A stretch of 64,000 nt of DNA, taken from NCBI GenBank assembly GCA_913058145.1, contig CAJXQM010000005.1, forward strand, positions 1 to 64,000, given 5' to 3'. This DNA is from an uncultured Colwellia sp. Its GTDB lineage: Bacteria; Pseudomonadota; Gammaproteobacteria; Enterobacterales; Alteromonadaceae. The notes under the pieces are model-generated. The model made no database searches, was not told the DNA's origin, and was given only the letters and a program-made list of their open reading frames with translations. This document shows, piece after piece, positions 1 through 8,971 of the stretch. The translations under genes and the position numbers were made by a program. Position 1 is the stretch's first letter. Each line of letters begins with the position of its first letter.

Positions 1-127
1 TGGCACGGCATTGTTGCAACTGGGCTGTGAATTAGCACAAGGGTATGGCATTGCCAGACCGATGCCAGCCAGTGATATTACCGCGTGGATTAGAGACTGG
101 ACACCTGATGTGGGGTGGAAAACATAA
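1..127 (+). CDS. C-terminal end of an EAL-domain protein (c-di-GMP phosphodiesterase type), partial
   Basis: Only the last 41 codons lie in the window, ending in TAA at 125-127. The readable tail contains LGCELAQGYGIARPMPA, the typical end of an EAL domain, where the last barrel strand and helix carry the QGYGIARPMP block. EAL domains hydrolyse cyclic di-GMP or act as degenerate receptors of it. The EVL and DD catalytic motifs lie upstream of the window, so activity cannot be judged, nor whether GGDEF, PAS or membrane domains precede it. No clear terminator follows; the 206 bases to the next gene look like plain AT-rich spacer. Confidence 0.85.
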   Translation, partial: GTALLQLGCELAQGYGIARPMPASDITAWIRDWTPDVGWKT

Positions 128-333
128 ATAACACAATCGTAGTACTGCTTTTTCTGAGTTCTGATTATCATCCTAATTCAGTCAGGCGATAATTAGTGTT
201 AGAGTCAATTGATTATAAAATAAATTTACTCTAATACTAATTACCCTGAAGTCTTATTGGATTATGTGTATATTCAAACCACTAAATGTGACATAAATAA
301 TAGTGAGGTGAATAGCTTAACTTTCTGTTAGCC

Positions 334-2088
334 TTAATAACCAGCGACTTTACCGGCCCTACTACGGGGATCTGTTGCACCAAATAATCCCTGTTTAGTT
401 TTCATAATGCTTTGTGTACTACCCATAGAGGATTTTAAATGAATTTTATGACCTTTCGCTTCCAATAGTTTAACGGTATCAATACTCAAACCTCGTTCTA
501 CACGAATTTCATCAGGGTACCATTGGTGATGTATGCGCGTGGCATTGGTTGCTTCTGCAATATTCATGTGATGATCGATAATATTCATCACAATTTGTAA
601 TGTTGTCGTGATAATTCTCGAACCACCGGGTGTACCTGTAACAAGGAACAACTCACCATTTTTTAACACTATAGTAGGAGTCATCGCGCTTAGTGGTCTT
701 TTCTTTGGTTCTATCGCATTAGCGGTTCCACCTAATAAACCATATCCGTTAGGAACACCTGGTTTCGAAGAAAAATCATCCATTTCATTATTCATCAAAA
801 TACCTGTGCCACTGGCTACAAGCCCAGAGCCATAACTAAAGTTCAATGTGTAGGTATTGGCAACTGCGTTTCCCCATTTATCAACGACAGAAAAATGAGT
901 TGTTTGTGGGCTTTCATAAGGGGCAAGTTGTCCGGGTTTGATTAACTCACTTGCTGTTGCTCGCTTCATATCAATTTGTTGAGCAATACTATTGGCATAA
1001 GCTTTATTTGTTAAAGCTTTAATTGGCACAGAAACATAATCATCATCACCAAGATACTCACTACGATCAGCATAAGCACGCTTCATGGCTTCAGCCATTA
1101 CATGAATGGTGTCAGCGCTATTATGACCCCACTGATCAATGGGGTAATTTTCTAAGGTATTTAGAATTTGTACAAGATGAGTGCCACCCGATGAGGGTGG
1201 AGGCATAGAAATGACCTCATAACCACGATATGTCCCTATAATGGGATGCCTAATTTTGGCTTGATAATTAGCTAAATCTGTAACGGTCATTACGCCACCC
1301 GCTTCTTGCACAGCCGAAGCAATTTTACTTGCGATGGCACCTTGATAGAAACCTTTACTACCCTGCTTAGCAATCAGTTTTAAACTGTTAGCCAATTCAG
1401 GTTGATAGAAGTATTGGCCTATTTCTAATGGCTGCCCTTTATTTGAATAAAAAATGTCTTTGGTGCTTTGCCAGTGGCTCAAACGATCTTTCATCGCTGA
1501 TAATGAACCTGATAAATCTCGCGTAACAACAATGCCTTTTTCAGCTTGATCTATTGCCGGCTGCATTACTTGTGCAAGCGTCATAGTGCCATATTCTTTC
1601 AATGCTAACTCTAAACCCATAACAGTACCCGGTACACCAGAGGAAAGACCATGAAAGCGAGCTTTTTGATTATCTACATCACCGTTTTCATCTAAAAATA
1701 TATCCTTGTGTACCGCTGCAGGTGCCATTTCTCGATAATCTATCGCGATAGTTTTTTTCTCTTTTGCGATATAAACCATCATAAAACCACCACCCCCAAT
1801 ATTACCTGCTCTGGGATAGGTAACGGCTAATGAAAATCCAACCGCTACGGCAGCATCTACTGCATTACCGCCTTGTTTTAGAATAGCAACACCAACATTT
1901 GTAGCCAGAGCTTCTTGGCTAGATACCATACCGTTTTCAGCCCAATAAGGTTGAGCTATTTGATAGGAGGAATAAATAGCTGGTCGTGGTTTGATCAGGC
2001 TGTTTTTCGCATTAACACCAAAAGAAACAACAAAACTTAGAGCCAAAAGTGTCATTACTAATCTATTTTTTATTGTATTTGAGCACAT
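334..2088 (-). CDS. ggt: Gamma-glutamyltransferase
   Basis: Periplasmic N-terminal nucleophile hydrolase that cleaves or transfers the gamma-glutamyl group of glutathione and related compounds. At 584 residues it has the full length of the bacterial family. Residues 9-27 form a signal peptide (hydrophobic MTLLALSFVVSFG then VNA). The pro-enzyme should cleave itself in front of Thr396 in the motif PQTTHFSVVD, giving a large and a small subunit with Thr396 as nucleophile. The GNIGGGGFM loop (about 95-104) and PPPSSGG (296-302) are also family hallmarks. It stands alone, with its promoter in the 400-base spacer towards fbp. GGA 7-9 bases upstream supports the ATG. Confidence 0.95.
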   Translation of the reverse strand: MCSNTIKNRLVMTLLALSFVVSFGVNAKNSLIKPRPAIYSSYQIAQPYWAENGMVSSQEALATNVGVAILKQGGNAVDAAVAVGFSLAVTYPRAGNIGGGGFMMVYIAKEKKTIAIDYREMAPAAVHKDIFLDENGDVDNQKARFHGLSSGVPGTVMGLELALKEYGTMTLAQVMQPAIDQAEKGIVVTRDLSGSLSAMKDRLSHWQSTKDIFYSNKGQPLEIGQYFYQPELANSLKLIAKQGSKGFYQGAIASKIASAVQEAGGVMTVTDLANYQAKIRHPIIGTYRGYEVISMPPPSSGGTHLVQILNTLENYPIDQWGHNSADTIHVMAEAMKRAYADRSEYLGDDDYVSVPIKALTNKAYANSIAQQIDMKRATASELIKPGQLAPYESPQTTHFSVVDKWGNAVANTYTLNFSYGSGLVASGTGILMNNEMDDFSSKPGVPNGYGLLGGTANAIEPKKRPLSAMTPTIVLKNGELFLVTGTPGGSRIITTTLQIVMNIIDHHMNIAEATNATRIHHQWYPDEIRVERGLSIDTVKLLEAKGHKIHLKSSMGSTQSIMKTKQGLFGATDPRSRAGKVAGY

Positions 2089-2490
2089 TGTAAATCCTGT
2101 TATTTTTTAAAAGTTCGGCTAATTTTAACGTTCAACATATTTTAAATTTTACTGATTTCCTCAAATATTTTAATAGTAGCGTATTACAGTTTTAGCTTAA
2201 ATACTTGATTTTAATTATTTTAAAAATCAAGCTATGTCAGTATTTGTCTTTGTTTAGAATTTACATTTATTTATCATATGGTTTTTTTTATGCTAGGTTT
2301 TTATCGCTGTCATTGATATTTAATACCTTTTCCATCTACGTAAAGCAATAACTGATAGAGTGAAAATTCTAATGGTCAGAAAAAAATTGATTTTAAATCA
2401 GTAATATCCGCTTTAGTCTCTTTAGCAGACCTCAGTGACATCCGAGCGCTAATGACTTTTTAGCAGGCCAAATTTTTTCTTACAGGCAAT
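2089..2490. other. Intergenic spacer between ggt and the fbp terminator
   Basis: About 400 very AT-rich bases without a credible gene on either strand. It should hold the ggt promoter near its left end. One inverted repeat, CTTGATTTT...AAAAATCAAG at about 2203-2230, could fold into a weak hairpin. No other structure was seen. Confidence 0.4.
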
Positions 2491-2520
2491 AAAAAAGCCT
2501 TAGCAAAGTAAGGCTTTTTT
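2491..2520 (-). terminator. Intrinsic terminator of fbp
   Basis: A perfect 12-bp inverted repeat (AAAAAAGCCTTA and TAAGGCTTTTTT) around a 6-base loop lies 14 bases beyond the fbp stop. On the minus strand the right arm ends in a T-run, as in a rho-independent terminator. Being symmetrical, it could also work in the other direction. Confidence 0.85.
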
Positions 2521-2534
2521 GAGACAACTAGGGA

Positions 2535-3503
2535 TTATTTATAATAACTTAAACACATTTCCACTTCGTTTTTAGAGCCCATAATCACTTCAACTCTTTG
2601 GTGAATGCTACTTGGCTCTATGTCCATAATACGACCTTCACTAGTCATGGCTAAAGCACCTGCTTGTTCTAGAAGAAATGCCATAGGGTTAGCTTCATAC
2701 ATTAAACGCAATTTATAAGGTTGTTCTGCATTTTTGCTGTCAGTAGGATAGGTGAATATACCACCACGACATAAAACACGGTGAATATCGCCAACCATGG
2801 CAGCAATCCAGCGCATGTTAAAGTTTTTATCACGTGCTCCAGAGTTACCGGCAATTAAGTCGCTGATGTAATTTTGCATTGGCGCTTGCCAGAAACGTTG
2901 GTTTGACATGTTAACAGCAAACTCTTGCGTATCAACAGGTACTTGTACGTTGCGTTCAACTAATAAATAACCGCCGTGTGTTCTGTCTAATACATAAAAA
3001 TGCGTGCCGCTGCCCGTGGTCATAACCAACATGGTTGCAGGGCCATATAATACATAACCGGCACAGACTTGACGATGACCTGCTTGTTTGAACATATCCG
3101 AGTTATCAGCAGCCATATCTTTTGGTGCTTCATGGATCGAAAAAATGGTACCAATAAGTGAGTTAATGTCGATGTTTGAGCTGCCGTCTAACGGGTCAAA
3201 TGAAACAAGGTACTTACCATTATCATTGCCTGCTACTGAGGTATCTTCTTCTTCAGACGAAATCGCTTTAACAAAACCTGATTCAAGTAAAATATCTTTA
3301 AATAATTCGTTAGCTACCACGTCTAATTTTTTTTGTACTTCACCTTGGATATTTTCATCTAAGGTTGACCCCATTAAATCACCTAGATGTGCTTGGCTAA
3401 CGCGAAAAGAAATCTCTTTGGTTGCGGCTAAAATAGTTTTGATTAATGAAATAAGGTCTAGTGGTACATTGTCTTGACGTAAAGCGGGAGCTAATCGTTG
3501 CAT
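2535..3503 (-). CDS. fbp: Fructose-1,6-bisphosphatase, class I
   Basis: Cytosolic gluconeogenic enzyme that hydrolyses fructose 1,6-bisphosphate to fructose 6-phosphate with Mg2+. The 322 residues fit class I enzymes. The metal-binding signature [11 protein letters not shown] is at 102-112, preceded by the acidic cluster SSEEED (82-87). [10 protein letters not shown] near residue 245 and [19 protein letters not shown]-type sequence near 270 are substrate-site segments. The start ATG has AGGT a few bases upstream. Monocistronic, with its own terminator. Confidence 0.96.
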   Translation of the reverse strand: MQRLAPALRQDNVPLDLISLIKTILAATKEISFRVSQAHLGDLMGSTLDENIQGEVQKKLDVVANELFKDILLESGFVKAISSEEEDTSVAGNDNGKYLVSFDPLDGSSNIDINSLIGTIFSIHEAPKDMAADNSDMFKQAGHRQVCAGYVLYGPATMLVMTTGSGTHFYVLDRTHGGYLLVERNVQVPVDTQEFAVNMSNQRFWQAPMQNYISDLIAGNSGARDKNFNMRWIAAMVGDIHRVLCRGGIFTYPTDSKNAEQPYKLRLMYEANPMAFLLEQAGALAMTSEGRIMDIEPSSIHQRVEVIMGSKNEVEMCLSYYK

Positions 3504-3761
3504 TGGGTTACCTAATTGCTTTTAAGTTATTTATATAATTTTATAATATAAATTAATGATAACAAATTTATGTCATATTTCAGAGGTTTTAATCCAATTA
3601 ATGTCGTTAATTTTACAGAACAAAGACTTATTTTTGTTCACCATTCGCTAGTAGCCGTGTTTAGACGTCAACAGTAAGTTTTACCGCTAAAGTGCCTTTA
3701 TTCGCACACTTTACAATAGATGAACAGATCATTACTGTGGTCAGCACCATTTTTGGCTAGG
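3504..3761. other. Intergenic spacer, fbp promoter region
   Basis: 258 bases containing the leader of fbp (minus strand) and the 3' flank of the EamA gene. I see no gene, no clear terminator for the EamA gene and no recognisable operator. Confidence 0.35.
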
Positions 3762-4679
3762 TCAGCTGTTGGTTGTTGATAATTTATTAGTAAATAATCG
3801 TGTTAGAAACCTAAGCTTTGTTAGTACGACTAAGTTACCCAATAAGATAAAACTTAAACCAATAACCGTGTATTCACTCCAATGAAAGTCTTCAACCACA
3901 GTAGAAATTAATACGGCAATGGCAGGAAATAGAATATTAGCATAAGACGTTTTGTGCGCGCCTATACGTGTCATTAAGGTTAAGTAACAACCAAACGCGA
4001 TGACTGAGCCAAACAATGATAAATAAATTAATGAACTTACGTAGGCTATCTCAAAAGAAAAGCTGAATTGTTTCCCTTGTACTATTACCGCTAAACCGGT
4101 GAACATTGCACCATACAACATTCCCCAGGCGTTTGCTGCCACTACAGGAATATTGTTTTTTTGATTTTTAATCGATAGCATATTACCCATGGAGGCTGAA
4201 AAAGTGCCTAGTAAGCACATGCCTAATCCTAATAATGTGGCTGTGCCTATCGTTATATCTGTTAATTGCGGCCAAAAAAGCGTCACGATACCAAATAAGC
4301 CAAAAGCACCACCAACATACACTTGCTTGGTGATTTTAGTATTATAAAAAATTCGCGCATTGACTATATTCATTATCATCAAGGTTGAAAAGGCGATACA
4401 GGTCAGTGCTGAATTGATGTGTTGCTGTGCTGAATAAAGTAATAAGTAGTTCAGTCCAAACAAACAAATACCAAATGCAACGAATATCCCATGTTGTTTT
4501 AGGGAGAAGCGCATTGGTAATTGCTTTATTTTAGCAAAAGAAAACAAAATAAAAGCAGCGAGTGCAAAGCGATACGTTATAGACGCTTCTAGAGCCACAT
4601 CGCCTAGTTGGTAATTAATGGCAATCCAGGTTGATCCCCAAACTAAAACGGTGATCAGATATAAAAAATAATTATTCAT
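3762..4679 (-). CDS. EamA/DMT-family transporter
   Basis: Inner-membrane protein of the drug/metabolite transporter superfamily, 305 residues with about ten hydrophobic segments arranged as two EamA repeats. The N-terminal repeat opens with LITVLVWGSTWIAINYQLG, the classical WGSTW motif of EamA proteins. The second repeat starts near residue 150. Substrates of the family range from amino acids to purines and toxic compounds and cannot be read from sequence. It is divergent from the Bcr/CflA exporter, but the 300-base gap gives no evidence of shared control. Confidence 0.85.
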   Translation of the reverse strand: MNNYFLYLITVLVWGSTWIAINYQLGDVALEASITYRFALAAFILFSFAKIKQLPMRFSLKQHGIFVAFGICLFGLNYLLLYSAQQHINSALTCIAFSTLMIMNIVNARIFYNTKITKQVYVGGAFGLFGIVTLFWPQLTDITIGTATLLGLGMCLLGTFSASMGNMLSIKNQKNNIPVVAANAWGMLYGAMFTGLAVIVQGKQFSFSFEIAYVSSLIYLSLFGSVIAFGCYLTLMTRIGAHKTSYANILFPAIAVLISTVVEDFHWSEYTVIGLSFILLGNLVVLTKLRFLTRLFTNKLSTTNS

Positions 4680-4763
4680 GAATATGGTAGGTTCTTTTTT
4701 GCTAGTATCAAAAGATGTGATGACAGTGTAACGATAATTTAGTTTAATAACATGTACAGAATA

Positions 4764-4892
4764 ATGAGAGTGAAACTTATCTTATATAGTTTATGTTGGC
4801 AATGTAGAGTTAATGATGCGTTTATTAGAGAAAACATATTTCCTGCTTTTTTGTATCAACAAGTGATTGATTTTATCGAAAAGGAACAATGA
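4764..4892 (+). CDS. Possible 42-residue upstream peptide, unknown
   Basis: A short frame starting MRVKLILYSLCWQCRVND and ending IEKEQ. Its TGA overlaps the ATG of the following 31-codon frame (ATGA). No good ribosome site is visible, and I recognise no family. It may be a leader peptide of the exporter gene downstream or the residue of a decayed gene. It is listed because of the stop-start overlaps that follow. Confidence 0.2.
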   Translation: MRVKLILYSLCWQCRVNDAFIRENIFPAFLYQQVIDFIEKEQ

Positions 4893-4984
4893 ATTGGTAT
4901 TTTATTACCTGGAGTTGTAACGGTAAATTTACCAATACTGAACAAGACGTGCAATTACCCGCTAGAAGAGCAATCATGAAATGA
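4889..4984 (+). CDS. Possible 31-residue leader peptide overlapping the exporter start
   Basis: Starts ATG at 4889 with AAGGA just upstream (short spacing) and ends TGA at 4982-4984, overlapping the ATG of the MFS exporter at 4981 as ATGA. The peptide MNWYFITWSCNGKF... resembles nothing I know. The two nested overlaps would allow translational coupling into the exporter. Whether it is translated cannot be told from sequence alone. Confidence 0.25.
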   Translation: MNWYFITWSCNGKFTNTEQDVQLPARRAIMK

Positions 4985-6183
4985 CCCACACCCTAAATAA
5001 CCCCAATCGAATATCATTAAAATTATTATTGCCGTTATTGGCATCAATAATGGCTTTGTCACCATTAGCAATTGATATGTATTTACCGGCTATGCCTATG
5101 TTGGCTGAATATTTAGCTACTGATATGCCTATGGTACAAAACAGCTTAAGTGTTTACTTGTTCGGTTATGCTTTAGGGTTAGTATTATTTGGCCCCATGG
5201 CTGATACGTCATCACGTCGGAAAATGGTGATATTTGGTGTGAGTGGTTTTTTATTGGCCAGTTTGTTACTTCCTTTTGTCAGTAATATTGAGCAATTTTT
5301 AGCGCTACGTTTTATTCAAGCATTTGTTAGTAGTGCCGCAACGGTCGTAGTGCCAAGTGCTATTCGAGAATATTATCAAAAAAACACGGCAAAAGGGTTA
5401 TCGTATGTCTCTATGATCATGATGTTAGCGCCGATGATCGCTCCGAGTATTGGTAGTGTGTTATTAATTGCTCACAGTTGGCAGATGATTTTTTATGTGT
5501 TGTCATTTTATAGTGTGGTGATATTGTTATCGGTAGTAAAATACTTGCCAGAAGCAGTTAGAAATACCATCGAACCAGATAAAGAAATTAGCTTTGTAAC
5601 ACGCTATAAAATTGTTTTTTCAAATAATGAAGCACGATTTGATATTATCAGTTCCATGATGATATCACTGGCCTTTTTTGCTTATATTACGGCAATTCCT
5701 TTTGTTTATTTAACTGTATTTAACGTGTCAGAATTTAACTTTAGTATACTGTTTGGTATTACTGTGATGGCATTAATGAGTGCTCATTTTATTAATACGC
5801 GCTTAGTGGTACGTAAGGGCTCCCGAAAAATGCTGAGGTACGGTTTAAGGTGTGCCATGATTGCTTCAATAACATTATTGGTCGTCAATTATTTTTCATT
5901 ACCGCTTGTTTATACGGTGGCCTCTATCTTGCCTTTAATGGGGGGGATTTCTATGGTGGCGGTTAACTCAGATGCCTTAGTCATTACTAAGTTTCCTGAG
6001 CATTCAGGTACGGCAACCGCTGTTATAGGGACGTTACGATTTGGCATTGGTGCGTTAGCTGGGCCAATATTAGCTTACTTTTATGATGGCAGCGCTTTTC
6101 CTTTTGCGGTATTAATGTTCTCTGCTGTATCGGTGGTGTTACTATGTCAGATTAAAATTAACCGTCATGAAAAATTAATATGA
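4981..6183 (+). CDS. Bcr/CflA-family drug resistance MFS transporter
   Basis: 400-residue, 12-TM major facilitator. The first helix carries LSPLAIDMYLPAMP, the diagnostic D-x-YLPA-P segment of the Bcr/CflA (DHA1) family, which exports bicyclomycin, chloramphenicol and similar compounds by proton antiport. The loop after TM2 holds GPMADTSSRRKM, the MFS motif A equivalent. FIQAFVSSAATVVVPSAIRE (about 107-126) is the family's TM4 motif. It is the first full gene of a + strand run with elbB, 29 bases downstream. No strong ribosome site precedes the ATG, consistent with coupling to the overlapping small frame. Confidence 0.9.
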   Translation: MTHTLNNPNRISLKLLLPLLASIMALSPLAIDMYLPAMPMLAEYLATDMPMVQNSLSVYLFGYALGLVLFGPMADTSSRRKMVIFGVSGFLLASLLLPFVSNIEQFLALRFIQAFVSSAATVVVPSAIREYYQKNTAKGLSYVSMIMMLAPMIAPSIGSVLLIAHSWQMIFYVLSFYSVVILLSVVKYLPEAVRNTIEPDKEISFVTRYKIVFSNNEARFDIISSMMISLAFFAYITAIPFVYLTVFNVSEFNFSILFGITVMALMSAHFINTRLVVRKGSRKMLRYGLRCAMIASITLLVVNYFSLPLVYTVASILPLMGGISMVAVNSDALVITKFPEHSGTATAVIGTLRFGIGALAGPILAYFYDGSAFPFAVLMFSAVSVVLLCQIKINRHEKLI

Positions 6184-6212
6184 ATGAGAAAAATTAATCT
6201 AGAGGAATTAAC

Positions 6213-6869
6213 ATGAAAAAAGTAGCTGTAATTTTAAGTGGCTGTGGTGTTTATGATGGCAGTGAAATTCATGAAACGGTATTGACGCTGTTAGCCATAG
6301 AAGAAAATGGTGCAAGTTATCATTGTTTTGCGCCAAATATGGCTCAGCATCATGTTATTAATCATTTAACAGGTGAAGTTAGTGAAAATGAAACGCGTAA
6401 TGTATTGGTTGAGGCCGCTCGAATTAACCGTGGTGATGTGGAAGACTTATGCGAGTTACGTGAGCAAGATTTTGATGCCTTAATTGTACCAGGTGGCTTT
6501 GGTGCTGTAAAAAATTTATGTAGTTTTGCGCTTGATGCTGAAAATTATCAAGTGAACGCAGAAGTGTTAGCGAGTTGTCAGGCTTTTGCTAACGCAGATA
6601 AACCCACCGGTTATATGTGCATTGCACCGGCGATGTTACCATTCATTTATCCTAAAGGTGTGCAAGGAACGATTGGCACTGATTCAGATACTGCTTCATT
6701 AATAGAAGCGCAAGGGTTAGTGCATAATAATTGCAATGTTGACGATATAGTTATCGATCAAGCTCATAAAGTCGTGTCTACGCCGGCTTACATGTTGGCA
6801 ACCTCGTTAACTGAAGCTGCATCAGGTATCGATAAGTTGGTCAAAAATGTTTTGGCACTCGTTGAATGA
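6213..6869 (+). CDS. elbB: ElbB-type glyoxalase (DJ-1/PfpI superfamily)
   Basis: 218 residues with the ElbB opening VAVILSGCGVYDGSEIHE and the nucleophile-elbow cysteine in GYMCIAPAM (about residue 135). E. coli ElbB has glyoxalase III-like activity and was linked to isoprenoid synthesis by an early screen; its physiological role is not settled. GAGGAATTAAC upstream is a good ribosome site. The last codon overlaps the start of the GH3 gene (ATGA), so the two are probably co-translated. Confidence 0.9.
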   Translation: MKKVAVILSGCGVYDGSEIHETVLTLLAIEENGASYHCFAPNMAQHHVINHLTGEVSENETRNVLVEAARINRGDVEDLCELREQDFDALIVPGGFGAVKNLCSFALDAENYQVNAEVLASCQAFANADKPTGYMCIAPAMLPFIYPKGVQGTIGTDSDTASLIEAQGLVHNNCNVDDIVIDQAHKVVSTPAYMLATSLTEAASGIDKLVKNVLALVE

Positions 6870-8914
6870 CAGATAGACTTTTAAAAAGTAAAAAAATTTT
6901 GTATGTTACTTTTTACTTTATCAGTCTTTGTTTTTTCACCTTAAGTACGTGTTACGCATTGCCTACTCAAAAGGTACCTAATAAAGATGCGTCAAATAAG
7001 AATAGTTCAAATAACTTTATGACTAAAGCGTTAAAATTAACAAAACAATTTTCTGATGTTGAAAGATTAGTAGCGACAAAAATGGCGTTAGATATTCGCT
7101 ATTTTTGTCCTGAAAATTCGTCTACTAAATTAGGGCAAACTGAGCAATCAGGGTCAACTAGGCAATGCTTACAACCCGTGACCAAACTGCCACAAGCATT
7201 AGCTGATATGGTTACCTTAACTGGCCTTGGTAGTGTTGTACTATTTGCTGAAAATTTAGTAACGACCAAGCAAGTAATTCAGCTAACCCATGATTTACAG
7301 CAGGCGGCGGTGCAATCTCCGTCAGGACAGCCATTAATAATTTCTATTGATCAAGAAGGGGGTAGGGTGGTGCGTTTACCTCACGCTACTTCGTTTGCTG
7401 GTAATATGGCAATAGGTGCTACTTATGTAGATCATGGCGTTACGTTTGCTACACAAACAAGTACGGTTATTGCAAAAGAACTCAATGCATTAGGGTTTAA
7501 TAATAACTATGCACCTGTGGTTGATGTGAATACCAATGCGGATAATCCCGTGATAAATACTCGCTCCTTTGGTGAAAATCCGCAGCAAGTCGCCGAGTTA
7601 GGTGTTGCTGCAGTCAATAGTTTTCAGCAGAACGGCGTTATGGCCACATTGAAACACTTTCCCGGACATGGTGATACGCATGTCGATAGCCATTTAGGTT
7701 TACCACTTGTTACTCATGATTTAGCCACCATAGAAAAGCAAGACATAGCGCCTTTTCAGTGGGTAATTAACCATAGTACACCCGCGATGGTTATGACTGC
7801 CCATATTCAATATCCGGCCTTAGATAATTCAACGGTCGTTAATAAAGAAGGCGATAACATTGTTAGACCAGCCACTATGTCACGTAAAATATTAACAGAT
7901 TTGTTAAGAGAAAAAATGGGTTATGATGGCATTATTGCCACTGATGCCCTTGATATGGCGGGTATTACCCACTATTTTGATGAAGTTACCGCCGTCGTTG
8001 AAACCTTTGTTGCTGGCGCTGATTTAGCGGTAATGCCGTTTAAAATAAGAAAGGTTGAAGATATTGATAATTTTTATCAATTTATTAAAGAGGTCGCGCA
8101 AAGGTTACAACAAAAAATTACGCGTAATCCACGGTTATCAACAGAATTAACACAATCTATCGTGAGAATAAATCGTTATAAAGCCCAATATTGTCAATTA
8201 CCTAAAATCTCGCTTGCCCAACAGTTCCTATTAGCGGAGCAGATAATAGCTCAACCAAAACATTTAGCGCTTGAGCAAGCCTTAGCTGATAATGCCGTGG
8301 TTCAGTTAACGGCTAAACAAAATAGTTTACCTGTTAATATTGACGAGATTAATCGCATTCATTTGTTTGTATTAAATTGGCAAGAGTTTGGTGCGTTAAA
8401 ACAAGCGATTACCAGTCAATGGCAAAGTGCAGGTAAAACGGTGCCAACAGTGAGTGCAACGGTTGTGGCAGAAGGTGATACCCAATCACAAATACAAAGT
8501 GATGAAAAGCTAGCAAAGGCAGACTTAATTATTGCGACGGTTGATACTAAAATAGCCAGTGCGGTAAGCAGTTTAGTAGACACGGGAGGCGCTGAAGATC
8601 TGTTAACGCAAATTAACTCTACGCAAAATGGGCAAAATAAAGTCGGTTATAAGCTGCTACTCAGGTATCAGTTACAACAAGCACAAAAACAAAAAGTATC
8701 CAGTGTATTAATTGCCAAAGGGTCTCCGTATTTACTGCATCCTTATCGTAAATTAGCTGACTCTGTTTTAGTGACTTTCGATGATCATATTTATCAAAAG
8801 ATAGATCAACTTACCAATAAAGAATATGCGTATAGCTCAGGTTATACTACCAGCATGGCTATTATTTTTGGTAAGCAAAAAGCACGAGGGAAATTGCCGA
8901 TTAGTCTACAATAA
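6866..8914 (+). CDS. Glycoside hydrolase family 3 protein, NagZ-like with extra C-terminal domain
   Basis: 682 residues, about twice a minimal NagZ. Residues 11-31 are hydrophobic and end in CYALP, a probable signal peptide or lipoprotein-like export signal. The catalytic domain (about 60-440) carries IDQEGGRVVRLP (161-172), KHFPGHGDTHVDSH (263-276, the loop with the Asp-His dyad of NagZ-type enzymes) and TDALDM with the probable nucleophile Asp360. This predicts a beta-N-acetylglucosaminidase acting on murein or chitin fragments, outside the cytoplasm, unlike cytoplasmic NagZ. Residues 440-682 are an alpha/beta domain as in two-domain GH3 enzymes. The start overlaps elbB by four bases. Confidence 0.88.
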   Translation: MTDRLLKSKKILYVTFYFISLCFFTLSTCYALPTQKVPNKDASNKNSSNNFMTKALKLTKQFSDVERLVATKMALDIRYFCPENSSTKLGQTEQSGSTRQCLQPVTKLPQALADMVTLTGLGSVVLFAENLVTTKQVIQLTHDLQQAAVQSPSGQPLIISIDQEGGRVVRLPHATSFAGNMAIGATYVDHGVTFATQTSTVIAKELNALGFNNNYAPVVDVNTNADNPVINTRSFGENPQQVAELGVAAVNSFQQNGVMATLKHFPGHGDTHVDSHLGLPLVTHDLATIEKQDIAPFQWVINHSTPAMVMTAHIQYPALDNSTVVNKEGDNIVRPATMSRKILTDLLREKMGYDGIIATDALDMAGITHYFDEVTAVVETFVAGADLAVMPFKIRKVEDIDNFYQFIKEVAQRLQQKITRNPRLSTELTQSIVRINRYKAQYCQLPKISLAQQFLLAEQIIAQPKHLALEQALADNAVVQLTAKQNSLPVNIDEINRIHLFVLNWQEFGALKQAITSQWQSAGKTVPTVSATVVAEGDTQSQIQSDEKLAKADLIIATVDTKIASAVSSLVDTGGAEDLLTQINSTQNGQNKVGYKLLLRYQLQQAQKQKVSSVLIAKGSPYLLHPYRKLADSVLVTFDDHIYQKIDQLTNKEYAYSSGYTTSMAIIFGKQKARGKLPISLQ

Positions 8915-8971
8915 TTTTAGCCTCTATTTTCTAACCATTTTATTAACTCTAGCATTGAGCCTAACGATTTT

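Noticed and set aside
3088-3477. 129-codon frame antisense to fbp
   Set aside because: Mirror of a highly conserved gene, with no ribosome site and no recognisable domain.
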